Below the pieces are notes generated by a model, which saw only the letters and a list, made by a program, of their open reading frames with translations, did not search any database and was not told where the DNA came from. Positions 50,001 to 61,900 of a stretch of DNA of 64,000 nt are shown here, one piece after another; position 1 is the stretch's first letter; the number at the start of each line of letters is the position of its first letter. Location of the stretch: NCBI GenBank assembly GCA_935421135.1, contig OW285192.1, positions 7,221,501 to 7,285,500 on the forward strand, given 5' to 3'. Source of the DNA: Bugulina stolonifera. Its lineage: Eukaryota; Bryozoa; Gymnolaemata; Cheilostomatida; Bugulidae. Position numbers and translations under genes: made by a program.

Positions 50001-52656
50001 GCCTAATGTATTACAATAATATAATATTACTCATTATGTTGAGTGTTGATGAGGGAGAAGTCATACACACACTCAACGGCACTTTGACACCTACCTTGAC
50101 CACTAAACTCCTGGTCTTGAATGGTTGTTTTGGCTTGAAAAAGAGGTTGGTGGACAGCCCCGACAAACTCCGTCTCCCAGGCGAGACTACCAAATAGTCG
50201 AGTTACCTTCGAGATCGGATTCTCCCCCTGAGTATAGTTGTACAAAAAATAGCGTCATCATGTGGTTAACATCATAAACTCCAAGAGAGAGAGCGCCAAA
50301 TGATACGAGACATTGCATGCTCCGCAGGCACCTGCATTCTGATTGGCTCATTTAACTACATGTATATACAAATGAGGTGCGCCTGCAGAGACTCCATTCA
50401 TTACTAGGTAACTAATTTGATGCACAGATAGGCCAGTGTTTCCACTGAGAATTGTACTTCATTTGGAATTCCCAACTTTTTAGTACTATTTTCATTACGA
50501 TTTAGTTAGATATAGCTATTCAGTTCTCATCACAACTATTAGCACAGAAATCAAGAGTATTATCAAAACCTGGTCAAAACCAAGATGGCGGTATATTTCA
50601 ATTTAATTCTTACTGGCTGTAAAGTAGAATATAACTCTTTTTAATAAACATGAGAAGGTACATGTAGGTGAGGAGCGTATACCTCAGATACTTCTTTACT
50701 CTTCTCATCTGAACTTTGACCTTGAGCTGCATTAGCTGATTCCCCTTCCGCAGAAGAAGATGTAGCCTCAGTTTCCTCCATTGGCTGAGGGTTGTCCTTT
50801 GGTTTGGATGGAGTCTTCACTTTAGTGGGAGGAGCAGTTATGATTCCATTGGCCAAATCATTGAGTATAAGAACAGCTACAGCCATCTTTGCATCCTTCT
50901 TACTAGAAGCTAAGTAAATATGAGATGTGACAATTTACACAATGTAATAGGGCATACATGACGGTATAATAGGGCATACATGACGGTATAATAGAGCATA
51001 CATGACGGTATAATAGAGCATACATGACAATATAATAAAAGAGCATACTATAGATGAGAAATACATAATAGAAAAGCATGTAATGTCATGACTTACACAT
51101 ACATGGGTATATTAGAGTATATGTGTGTCTATATTTAGACACGACCATGCATTACAGTATAGACATACCAGCTGCAGAGAAGGTGCGATTCTGTAGGAGA
51201 GTGTAGGCTGTGTACGTGGGAGCATGAGGTGGACCCGATTGGTCAAATGTCCAGCTGATACAACCAGGGAACATTTGGTTGACACGGCTCAAAGCGTTAG
51301 CACTAGCTGGGTCGGCTTTAGCCTTCAATAAGTGTACATAATGCTTGATACACATTATACATGTACATGTAGTACATATATAACAGTACTGCACTGAATA
51401 CCGTACAAGTTACAACGGGTGACTGATCATAAAATATTCGACAAAACCAAATACGTAGGTAGTGTCTCATCCAGTGTACTTACGAAAAGTGTCAACTACT
51501 ACCACCACCTCTACTACTACTACTACCACCTCTACTACTACTACTACCACCTCTACTACTACTACTACCTCTACTACTACTACTACCTCTACTACTACTA
51601 CTACCTCTACTACTACCACCTCCACTACTACTACTACCACCTCTACTACTACTACCTCTTCTACTACTACCACCTCCACTACTATTACCTCCTCTACTAC
51701 TACTACCACCTCTACTACTATTACTACCTCTACTACTACCACCTCTACTACTACCACTACCACTACTACTACCACCTCCACTACTACTACCACCTCTACT
51801 ACCACCACCACCTCTACTACTATTACTACCTCTACTACTGCCACCTCCACTACTACTGCCACCTCCACTACTACTACCTCTACTACTACTACTACTACCA
51901 CCTCTACTACAACAACCCTAACCTGTTTTCTAGCTGGCTCCATGTTAGCATCCTCATCTTCACCACCTTTATTCGAAGGACGCTTCAGTGACTTGCTTGG
52001 TAGAACTATAGAACCAGACTCAATAGCTTGAAGGATCTGTGAAGCAACGTTTGTCTTGGCACCTTTCTTATTCGAGTCTGTAATGATACCAAATGATTAT
52101 AGCGCAAGTAGTCTCTGTATATGAAGGAAGTGCCACACATAACTCGGCCATAGTCCAAGGTATTGTAGGTAAGCACATTAAACATATTAAGACAAATTTA
52201 TATAAACACAATACTATGAAGAGGAAAATCTCTCAGAATGTCACATGACTAAGACTGAATGTCACATGACTAAGGCAGAATGTAACATAACTTGGGCGAA
52301 ATGTCACACGACAAAGGCAAAATGTGACAGGACTTAGGCAAAGCGTCACATGAGTAAGGCAGAATGTCTCATGACTAAGACTATAACAGAGCATATTCAT
52401 TCTGCCTACAATGCCATAAGGAATTGTTTTGGAGCCCGTTTTCTGTGACTGCGTGTAAACAGATATTATAATACCAACCTTGACCAATAAACTGCTGATC
52501 AAAGAAGTTGACAGCAGCTGTATGGAGCACAGCATTATCTGCATTTGATTTAAAGGAGTCCATATGCCATTCAAGACCGTTGATACCTGCAGCTGTTATT
52601 TTGAGATTTAGTGCAGCAAGTGGGTTGGACAACCTGGGCGTAGCTGCCGTCTCTTC
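38080..52656 (-). CDS. ADAR: ADAR-family dsRNA adenosine deaminase with six or more dsRBDs (5' incomplete)
   Basis: Twenty-four exons in transcript order: 52479-52656, 51923-52077, 51169-51322, 50683-50909, 50095-50227, 49321-49406, 48948-49080, 48609-48703, 48346-48481, 48059-48132, 47071-47200, 45763-45848, 45506-45625, 43921-44017, 42985-43076, 42720-42861, 42369-42530, 41831-42025, 40961-41089, 40632-40727, 39999-40119, 39524-39637, 38870-38939, 38080-38670. They give 1171 codons in one uninterrupted frame. Six two-exon dsRBD modules and a half module precede a complete deaminase domain; a low-complexity tail follows. ADARs convert adenosine to inosine in double-stranded RNA. ADAR rather than ADAT1 is indicated by KVIAGCVMTRG, GSLLSTIIQPIYFSS and the C-terminal GLGKWVRKPVQQDQF. 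The first exon seen starts at an acceptor, so the true start lies further upstream, probably beyond the satellite. Glu488 of human ADAR2 is Gln here. Confidence 0.95.
38323..38478. repeat. In-frame 30-bp repeats in the ADAR tail
   Basis: Five copies of a 30-bp unit encode PVVDPSADI followed alternately by K or T, giving a 60-bp higher order. They lie in the last ADAR exon, between the deaminase domain and an RG-rich end (PRGRGRGRRGRG). Confidence 0.9.
40321..40650. repeat. 49-bp tandem repeat duplicating an ADAR exon end and splice donor
   Basis: Seven copies start at 40330, 40379, 40428, 40477, 40526, 40575 and 40624. Each contains the last 18 bases of ADAR exon 40632-40727 (tttaccgaggcctctatg on the minus strand) followed by the donor gtatgt. 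The copy at 40624 is the one joined to the exon. Confidence 0.95.
41124..41570. repeat. CAGTCAATAACTAGTA minisatellite in an ADAR intron
   Basis: About 25 imperfect copies of a 17-bp unit (cagtcaataactagta plus one base; variants cagccaataacc, cagtcaacagcc) in the intron between exons 41831-42025 and 40961-41089. Confidence 0.9.
43269..43640 (-). other. Cysteine-rich repeated fragments, possible transposase remnant
   Basis: A minus-strand open frame at 43269-43457 includes RQSWYCSDKDGMCFSDNR and then DYCLVHH. A second copy of the DYCLVHH coding sequence lies at about 43589-43612, also minus strand. The Cys spacing loosely resembles the C-terminal cysteine-rich domain of some DDE transposases such as piggyBac; I cannot confirm it. 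A perfect 12-bp inverted repeat (ctgtttggtgca / tgcaccaaacag) lies near 43557-43607. It occupies an ADAR intron. Confidence 0.25.
43921..45625 (-). other. Partial dsRBD-like segment G and unrecognised linker
   Basis: Exon 45506-45625 begins PASILNQKTNGEVKISVERL, a good dsRBD first helix and strand. The next exon (43921-44017) does not supply a KKxAK helix; it encodes an unrecognised segment with PCGEGGSPIHMW. Unlike the modules above, the intron between them is phase 0. Either a decayed seventh dsRBD or a novel linker before the deaminase domain. Confidence 0.4.
45190..45440. repeat. Imperfect repeats with cttataatgt / acattataag arms
   Basis: Repeated 'acaggtgcttgccttacac'-like and 'gtcttataatgtaat'-like pieces in both orientations in the ADAR intron upstream of exon 43921-44017. 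Possibly a decayed small inverted-repeat element. Confidence 0.35.
46069..46857 (-). mobile_element. Probable solo LTR of an LTR retrotransposon
   Basis: A 789-bp GC-richer block bounded by TGTAATGG and its inverse CCATTACA, the TG...CA ends expected of an LTR. On the minus strand it shows a TATA box (ctatataaag, 46386-46395) followed about 50 bp later by AATAAA (46337-46342), as in a U3-R-U5 order. It interrupts a minisatellite of catatcgatatt-type repeats. Joining the flanks gives a 4-bp target duplication with one mismatch (atat/gtat). No internal coding region is present. It lies in the ADAR intron between exons 47071-47200 and 45763-45848, in the same orientation as the gene. Confidence 0.6.
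46858..47065. repeat. catatcgatatt minisatellite flanking the solo LTR
   Basis: Copies of a unit of about 27 bp (tatacatgaacatatcgata and variants). The other side of the array continues at about 46035-46068, left of the LTR. Confidence 0.85.
48059..48481 (-). other. dsRBD module E (degenerate)
   Basis: GTEETPEFTCTTTVDNQLFT fits the strands, but the loop His is absent. The helix start is GSGDTSDKASAQAI, lacking the KKxAK lysines, so RNA binding is probably weak. Exons 48346-48481 and 48059-48132. Confidence 0.65.
48252..48320. repeat. CAGTAGTA microsatellite
   Basis: About eight tandem copies of an 8-bp unit in the ADAR intron just downstream (transcript sense) of exon 48346-48481. Confidence 0.9.
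48639..49080 (-). other. dsRBD module D
   Basis: STVHSSNCYASTAISG gives the loop and third strand; GSGNTKKLAKLDVCQKI starts the helix. Exons 48948-49080 and 48609-48703. Confidence 0.8.
49321..50227 (-). other. dsRBD module C
   Basis: The loop histidine is in GAVHQPLFQAK and the C-terminal helix starts GQGSTKKEAKLKSCLDIL. Exons 50095-50227 and 49321-49406, with a phase 1 intron between. Confidence 0.8.
49600..49760. repeat. About 44-bp tandem repeat
   Basis: Three to four diverged copies containing actttgtacagttatacata and ttacaataatataatatt in the ADAR intron between exons 50095-50227 and 49321-49406. Confidence 0.8.
50845..51322 (-). other. dsRBD module B
   Basis: The most canonical module: GPPHAPTYTAY (the GPxH minor-groove loop) in exon 51169-51322 and ASSKKDAKMAVAVLIL in exon 50683-50909. 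The rest of that second exon is an acidic Ser/Glu-rich linker. Confidence 0.85.
50945..51035. repeat. 22-23-bp tandem repeat
   Basis: Four to five copies of catacatgacggtataata plus a few bases, in the ADAR intron upstream of exon 50683-50909. Confidence 0.9.
51495..51915. repeat. CTA/CCA trinucleotide array in an ADAR intron
   Basis: About 420 bp of ctactactaccac-type triplets with block variation (cctcc, ttcta). In the ADAR transcript it reads as a GUAGUAGUGG-type purine/U array. It starts about 10 bases below the donor of exon 51923-52077. Long open frames across it on both strands are by-products of the 3-bp period. Confidence 0.97.
52010..52656 (-). other. dsRBD module A
   Basis: Exon 52479-52656 carries the N-terminal helix and strands; exon 51923-52077 carries the C-terminal helix with the RNA-contacting motif SNKKGAK. 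The internal intron is phase 1, the downstream flank phase 0. Confidence 0.7.
52236..52385. repeat. About 21-bp tandem repeat
   Basis: Six to seven imperfect copies of aatgtcacatgactaaggc-type units in the ADAR intron between exons 52479-52656 and 51923-52077. Confidence 0.9.
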
Positions 52657-52925
52657 CTGTAAACATATGTATATGCATTAGATTCCACGGCTAATGTAAA
52701 TTATAATGGAAAGACATGTACATGTATATATCTGATATCACTACGTATTCATATCTGCAGGGGGTTATTAAAATGGCGGTTCGCTACGTGAAAAGTAGCT
52801 AAACCTTTGATATTATACCTAATGTAAAATTTACCAAACACGAGAAAGTTGGGTCATTTGCGTAAATTCTATACTAACTGCATGTACCATATTTACGCTA
52901 GATTCTATAATCAGTGCATGTAATT
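52657..52925. other. Sequence between first visible ADAR exon and the satellite
   Basis: Intronic or upstream sequence with an acceptor (tatgtttacag) directly abutting exon 52479-52656. Two diverged satellite-like pieces near 52860-52925 mark the edge of the array. No exon recognised. Confidence 0.5.
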
Positions 52926-55900
52926 TATTTACTACATGTAGCTTACTTACTACATATAACATACTTACTACATGTAGCTTACTTACTACATATAACATAC
53001 TTACTACATGTAGCTTACTTACTACATATAACATACTTACTACATGTAGCTTACTTACTACATATAACATATTTACTACATGTAGCTTACTTACTATATA
53101 TAACATACTTACTACATGTAGCTTACTTACTACATATAACATACTTACTACATGTAGCTTACTTACTGCATATAACATACTTACTACATGTAGCTTACTT
53201 ACTACATATAACATACTTACTACATGTAGCTTACTTACTACATATAACATACTTACTACATGTAGCTTATTTACTATATATAACATACTTACTACATGTA
53301 GCTTACTTACTACATATAACATACTTACTACATGTAGCTTACTTACTACATATAACATACTTACTACATGTAGCTTACTTACTACATATAACATACTTAC
53401 TACATGTAGCTTACTTACTACATATAACATACTTACTACATGTAGCTTACTTACTACATATAACATACTTACTACATGTAGCTTATTTACTACATATAAC
53501 ATACTTACTACATGTAGCTTATTTACTACATATAACATACTTACTACATGTAGCTTACTTACTACATATAACATACTTACTACATGTAGCTTATTTACTA
53601 CATATAACATACTTACTACATGTAGCTTACTTACTACATATAACATACTTACTACATGTAGCTTATTTACTACATATAACATACTTACTACATGTAGCTT
53701 ACTTACTACATATAACATACTTACTACATGTAGCTTATTTACTACATATAACATACTTACTACATGTAGCTTACTTACTACATATAACATACTTACTACA
53801 TGTAGCTTACTTACTACATATAACATACTTACTACATGTAGCTTACTTACTACATATAACATACTTACTACATGTAGCTTATTTACTACATATAACATAC
53901 TTACTACATGTAGCTTATTTACTACATATAACATACTTACTACATGTAGCTTACTTACTACATATAACATACTTACTACATGTAGCTTATTTACTACATA
54001 TAACATACTTACTACATGTAGCTTACTTACTACATATAACATACTTACTACATGTAGCTTACTTACTATATATAACATACTTACTACATGTAGCTTATTT
54101 ACTACATATAACATACTTACTACATGTAGCTTACTTACTACATATAACATACTTACTACATGTAGCTTACTTACTACATATAACATACTTACTACATGTA
54201 GCTTATTTACTACATATAACATACTTACTACATGTAGCTTATTTACTACATATAACATACTTACTACATGTAGCTTACTTACTACATATAACATACTTAC
54301 TACATGTAGCTTACTTACTACATATAACATACTTACTACATGTAGCTTACTTACTACATATAACATACTTACTACATGTAGCTTACTTACTACATATAAC
54401 ATACTTACTACATGTAGCTTATTTACTACATATAACATACTTACTACATGTAGCTTATTTACTACATATAACATACTTACTACATGTAGCTTATTTACTA
54501 CATATAACATACTTACTACATGTAGCTTACTTACTACATATAACATATTTACTACATGTAGCTTATTTACTACATATAACATACTTACTACATGTAGCTT
54601 ATTTACTACATATAACATACTTACTACATGTAGCTTACTTACTACATATAACATACTTACTACATGTAGCTTATTTACTACATATAACATACTTACTACA
54701 TGTAGCTTACTTACTACATATAACATACTTACTACATGTAGCTTACTTACTACATATAACATACTTACTACATGTAGCTTACTTACTACATATAACATAC
54801 TTACTACATGTAGCTTATTTACTACATATAACATACTTACTACATGTAGCTTACTTACTACATATAACATACTTACTACATGTAGCTTACTTACTATATA
54901 TAACATACTTACTACATGTAGCTTATTTACTACATATAACATACTTACTACATGTAGCTTACTTACTACATATAACATACTTACTACATGTAGCTTACTT
55001 ACTACATATAACATACTTACTACATGTAGCTTATTTACTACATATAACATACTTACTACATGTAGCTTATTTACTACATATAACATACTTACTACATGTA
55101 GCTTACTTACTACATATAACATACTTACTACATGTAGCTTACTTACTACATATAACATACTTACTACATGTAGCTTACTTACTACATATAACATACTTAC
55201 TACATGTAGCTTACTTACTACATATAACATACTTACTACATGTAGCTTATTTACTACATATAACATACTTACTACATGTAGCTTATTTACTACATATAAC
55301 ATACTTACTACATGTAGCTTATTTACTACATATAACATACTTACTACATGTAGCTTACTTACTACATATAACATACTTACTACATGTAGCTTACTTACTA
55401 CATATAACATACTTACTACATGTAGCTTACTTACTACATATAACATACTTACTACATGTAGCTTATTTACTACATATAACATACTTACTACATGTAGCTT
55501 ATTTACTACATATAACATACTTACTACATGTAGCTTACTTACTACATATAACATACTTACTACATGTAGCTTATTTACTACATATAACATACTTACTACA
55601 TGTAGCTTACTTACTACATATAACATACTTACTACATGTAGCTTACTTACTATATATAACATACTTACTACATGTAGCTTATTTACTACATATAACATAC
55701 TTACTACATGTAGCTTACTTACTACATATAACATACTTACTACATGTAGCTTACTTACTACATATAACATACTTACTACATGTAGCTTATTTACTACATA
55801 TAACATACTTACTACATGTAGCTTACTTACTACATATAACATACTTACTACATGTAGCTTACTTACTACATATAACATACTTACTACATGTAGCTTACTT

Positions 55901-58900
55901 ACTACATATAACATATTTACTACATGTAGCTTATTTACTACATATAACATACTTACTACATGTAGCTTATTTACTACATATAACATACTTACTACATGTA
56001 GCTTACTTACTACATATAACATACTTACTACATGTAGCTTACTTACTACATATAACATACTTACTACATGTAGCTTACTTACTACATATAACATACTTAC
56101 TACATGTAGCTTACTTACTATATATAACATACTTACTACATGTAGCTTACTTACTACATATAACATACTTACTACATGTAGCTTACTTACTACATATAAC
56201 ATACTTACTACATGTAGCTTACTTACTACATATAACATACTTACTACATGTAGCTTACTTACTACATATAACATACTTACTACATGTAGCTTATTTACTA
56301 CATATAACATACTTACTACATGTAGCTTACTTACTACACATAATATACTTACTACATGTAGCTTATTTACTACATATAACATACTTACTACATGTAGCTT
56401 ACTTACTATATATAACATACTTACTACATGTAGCTTACTTACTATATATAACATACTTACTACATGTAGCTTACTTACTACATATAACATATTTACTACA
56501 TGTAGCTTACTTACTACATATAACATACTTACTACATGTAGCTTACTTACTACATATAACATACTTACTACATGTAGCTTACTTACTACATATAACATAC
56601 TTACTACATGTAGCTTACTTACTATATATAACATACTTACTACATGTAGCTTACTTACTACATATAACATACTTACTACATGTAGCTTACTTACTACATA
56701 TAACATACTTACTACATGTAGCTTACTTACTACATATAACATACTTACTACATGTAGCTTACTTACTGCATATAACATACTTACTACATGTAGCTTACTT
56801 ACTACATATAACATACTTACTACATGTAGCTTACTTACTACATATAACATACTTACTACATGTAGCTTATTTACTACATATAACATACTTACTACATGTA
56901 GCTTACTTACTGCATATAACATACTTACTACATGTAGCTTACTTACTGCATATAACATACTTACTACATGTAGCTTATTTACTACATATAACATACTTAC
57001 TACATGTAGCTTACTTACTACATATAACATACTTACTACATGTAGCTTACTTACTACATATAATATACTTACTACATGTAGCTTATTTACTATATATAAC
57101 ATACTTACTACATGTAGCTTACTTACTATATATAACATACTTACTACATGTAGCTTACTTACTACATATAACATACTTACTACATGTAGCTTACTTACTA
57201 CATATAACATACTTACTACATGTAGCTTACTTACTACATATAACATACTTACTACATGTAGCTTACTTACTACATATAACATATTTACTACATGTAGCTT
57301 ATTTACTATATATAACATACTTACTACATGTAGCTTACTTACTGCATATAACATACTTACTACATGTAGCTTACTTACTACATATAACATACTTACTACA
57401 TGTAGCTTATTTACTGCATATAACATACTTACTACATGTAGCTTATTTACTACATATAACATACTTACTACATGTAGCTTACTTACTACATATAACATAT
57501 TTACTACATGTAGCTTATTTACTATATATAACATACTTACTACATGTAGCTTACTTACTGCATATAACATACTTACTACATGTAGCTTACTTACTACATA
57601 TAACATACTTACTACATGTAGCTTACTTACTACATATAACATACTTACTACATGTAGCTTACTTACTGCATATAACATACTTACTACATGTAGCTTACTT
57701 ACTACATATAACATACTTACTACATGTAGCTTACTTACTACATATAACATACTTACTACATGTAGCTTATTTACTACATATAACATACTTACTACATGTA
57801 GCTTACTTACTACATATAACATACTTACTACATGTAGCTTATTTACTATATATAACATATTTACTACATGTAGCTTACTTACTACATATAACATACTTAC
57901 TACATGTAGCTTACTTACTACATATAACATATTTACTACATGTAGCTTACTTACTATATATAACATACTTACTACATGTAGCTTACTTACTATATATAAC
58001 ATACTTACTACATGTAGCTTACTTACTACATATAACATACTTACTACATGTAGCTTACTTACTACATATAACATACTTACTACATGTAGCTTACTTACTA
58101 CATATAACATACTTACTACATGTAGCTTACTTACTACATATAACATACTTACTACATGTAGCTTACTTACTGCATATAACATACTTACTACATGTAGCTT
58201 ACTTACTACATATAACATACTTACTACATGTAGCTTACTTACTACATATAACATATTTACTACATGTAGCTTATTTACTACATATAACATACTTACTACA
58301 TGTAGCTTATTTACTACATATAACATACTTACTACATGTAGCTTACTTACTACATATAACATACTTACTACATGTAGCTTATTTACTACATATAACATAC
58401 TTACTACATGTAGCTTATTTACTACATATAACATACTTACTACATGTAGCTTACTTACTACATATAACATACTTACTACATGTAGCTTACTTACTACATA
58501 TAACATACTTACTACATGTAGCTTACTTACTACATATAACATACTTACTACATGTAGCTTACTTACTACATATAACATACTTACTACATGTAGCTTATTT
58601 ACTACATATAACATACTTACTACATGTAGCTTACTTACTACATATAACATACTTACTACATGTAGCTTACTTACTACATATAACATACTTACTACATGTA
58701 GCTTACTTACTACATATAACATACTTACTACATGTAGCTTATTTACTACATATAACATACTTACTACATGTAGCTTATTTACTACATATAACATACTTAC
58801 TACATGTAGCTTACTTACTACATATAACATACTTACTACATGTAGCTTACTTACTGCATATAACATACTTACTACATGTAGCTTACTTACTACATATAAC

Positions 58901-61900
58901 ATACTTACTACATGTAGCTTATTTACTACATATAACATACTTACTACATGTAGCTTACTTACTACATATAACATACTTACTACATGTAGCTTACTTACTA
59001 CATATAACATACTTACTACATGTAGCTTATTTACTACATATAACATATTTACTACATGTAGCTTACTTACTACATATAACATACTTACTACATGTAGCTT
59101 ATTTACTGCATATAACATACTTACTACATGTAGCTTATTTACTACATATAACATACTTACTACATGTAGCTTATTTACTATATATAACATACTTACTACA
59201 TGTAGCTTACTTACTACATATAACATACTTACTACATGTAGCTTACTTACTGCATATAACATACTTACTACATGTAGCTTACTTACTACATATAACATAC
59301 TTACTACATGTAGCTTACTTACTACATATAACATACTTACTACATGTAGCTTACTTACTACATATAATATACTTACTACATGTAGCTTACTTACTACATA
59401 TAACATACTTACTACATGTAGCTTATTTACTACATATAACATACTTACTACATGTAGCTTACTTACTACATATAACATACTTACTACATGTAGCTTACTT
59501 ACTACATATAACATACTTACTACATGTAGCTTACTTACTACATATAACATACTTACTACATGTAGCTTACTTACTACATATAACATACTTACTACATGTA
59601 GCTTACTTACTACATGTAATATACTTACTACATGTAGCTTACTTACTGCATATAACATACTTACTACATGTAGCTTACTTACTACATATAACATACTTAC
59701 TACATGTAGCTTACTTACTGCATATAACATACTTACTACATGTAGCTTACTTACTACATATAACATACTTACTACATGTAGCTTACTTACTACATATAAC
59801 ATACTTACTACATGTAGCTTACTTACTACATATAACATACTTACTACATGTAGCTTATTTACTACATATAACATACTTACTACATGTAGCTTACTTACTA
59901 CATATAACATACTTACTACATGTAGCTTACTTACTACATATAACATACTTACTACATGTAGCTTACTTACTACATATAACATACTTACTACATGTAGCTT
60001 ACTTACTACATATAACATACTTACTACATGTAGCTTACTTACTGCATATAACATACTTACTACATGTAGCTTATTTACTACATATAACATACTTACTACA
60101 TGTAGCTTACTTACTGCATATAACATACTTACTACATGTAGCTTACTTACTGCATATAACATACTTACTACATGTAGCTTATTTACTACATATAACATAC
60201 TTACTACATGTAGCTTATTTACTACATATAACATACTTACTACATGTAGCTTACTTACTACATATAACATACTTACTACATGTAGCTTACTTACTACATA
60301 TAACATACTTACTACATGTAGCTTACTTACTGCATATAACATACTTACTACATGTAGCTTACTTACTACATATAACATACTTACTACATGTAGCTTACTT
60401 ACTACATATAACATACTTGCTACATGTAGCTTATTTACTACATATAACATACTTACTACATGTAGCTTACTTACTACATATAACATACTTACTACATGTA
60501 GCTTATTTACTACATATAACATACTTACTACATGTAGCTTACTTACTACATATAACATACTTACTACATGTAGCTTATTTACTACATATAATATACTTAC
60601 TACATGTAGCTTATTTACTACATATAACATACTTACTACATGTAGCTTACTTACTGCATATAACATACTTACTACATGTAGCTTACTTACTACATATAAC
60701 ATACTTACTACATGTAGCTTACTTACTACATATAACATACTTACTACATGTAGCTTACTTACTATATATAACATACTTACTACATGTAGCTTATTTACTA
60801 TATATAACATACTTACTACATGTAGCTTACTTACTACATATAACATACTTACTACATGTAGCTTACTTACTACATATAACATACTTACTACATGTAGCTT
60901 ACTTACTACATATAACATACTTACTACATGTAGCTTACTTACTACATATAACATACTTACTACATGTAGCTTACTTACTACATATAACATACTTACTACA
61001 TGTAGCTTACTTACTACATATAACATACTTACTACATGTAGCTTATTTACTACATATAACATACTTACTACATGTAGCTTATTTACTACATATAACATAC
61101 TTACTACATGTAGCTTACTTACTGCATATAACATACTTACTACATGTAGCTTATTTACTACATATAACATACTTACTACATGTAGCTTACTTACTGCATA
61201 TAACATACTTACTACATGTAGCTTACTTACTACATATAACATACTTACTACATGTAGCTTACTTACTACATATAACATACTTACTACATGTAGCTTACTT
61301 ACTACATATAACATACTTACTACATGTAGCTTACTTACTACATATAACATACTTACTACATGTAGCTTATTTACTACATATAACATACTTACTACATGTA
61401 GCTTACTTACTACATATAATATACTTACTACATGTAGCTTACTTACTACATATAACATACTTACTACATGTAGCTTACTTACTACATATAACATACTTAC
61501 TACATGTAGCTTATTTACTACATATAACATACTTACTACATGTAGCTTACTTACTACATATAATATACTTACTACATGTAGCTTACTTACTACATATAAC
61601 ATACTTACTACATGTAGCTTACTTACTACATATAACATACTTACTACATGTAGCTTATTTACTACATATAACATACTTACTACATGTAGCTTACTTACTA
61701 CATATAACATACTTACTACATGTAGCTTACTTACTACATATAACATACTTACTACATGTAGCTTACTTACTACATATAACATACTTACTACATGTAGCTT
61801 ACTTACTGCATATAACATACTTACTACATGTAGCTTACTTACTACATATAACATACTTACTACATGTAGCTTACTTACTACATATAACATACTTACTACA

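Noticed and set aside
51419..52031. Long open frames of poly-Tyr, poly-Thr and poly-Val across the triplet array, both strands
   Set aside because: Artefacts of a trinucleotide repeat within an ADAR intron.
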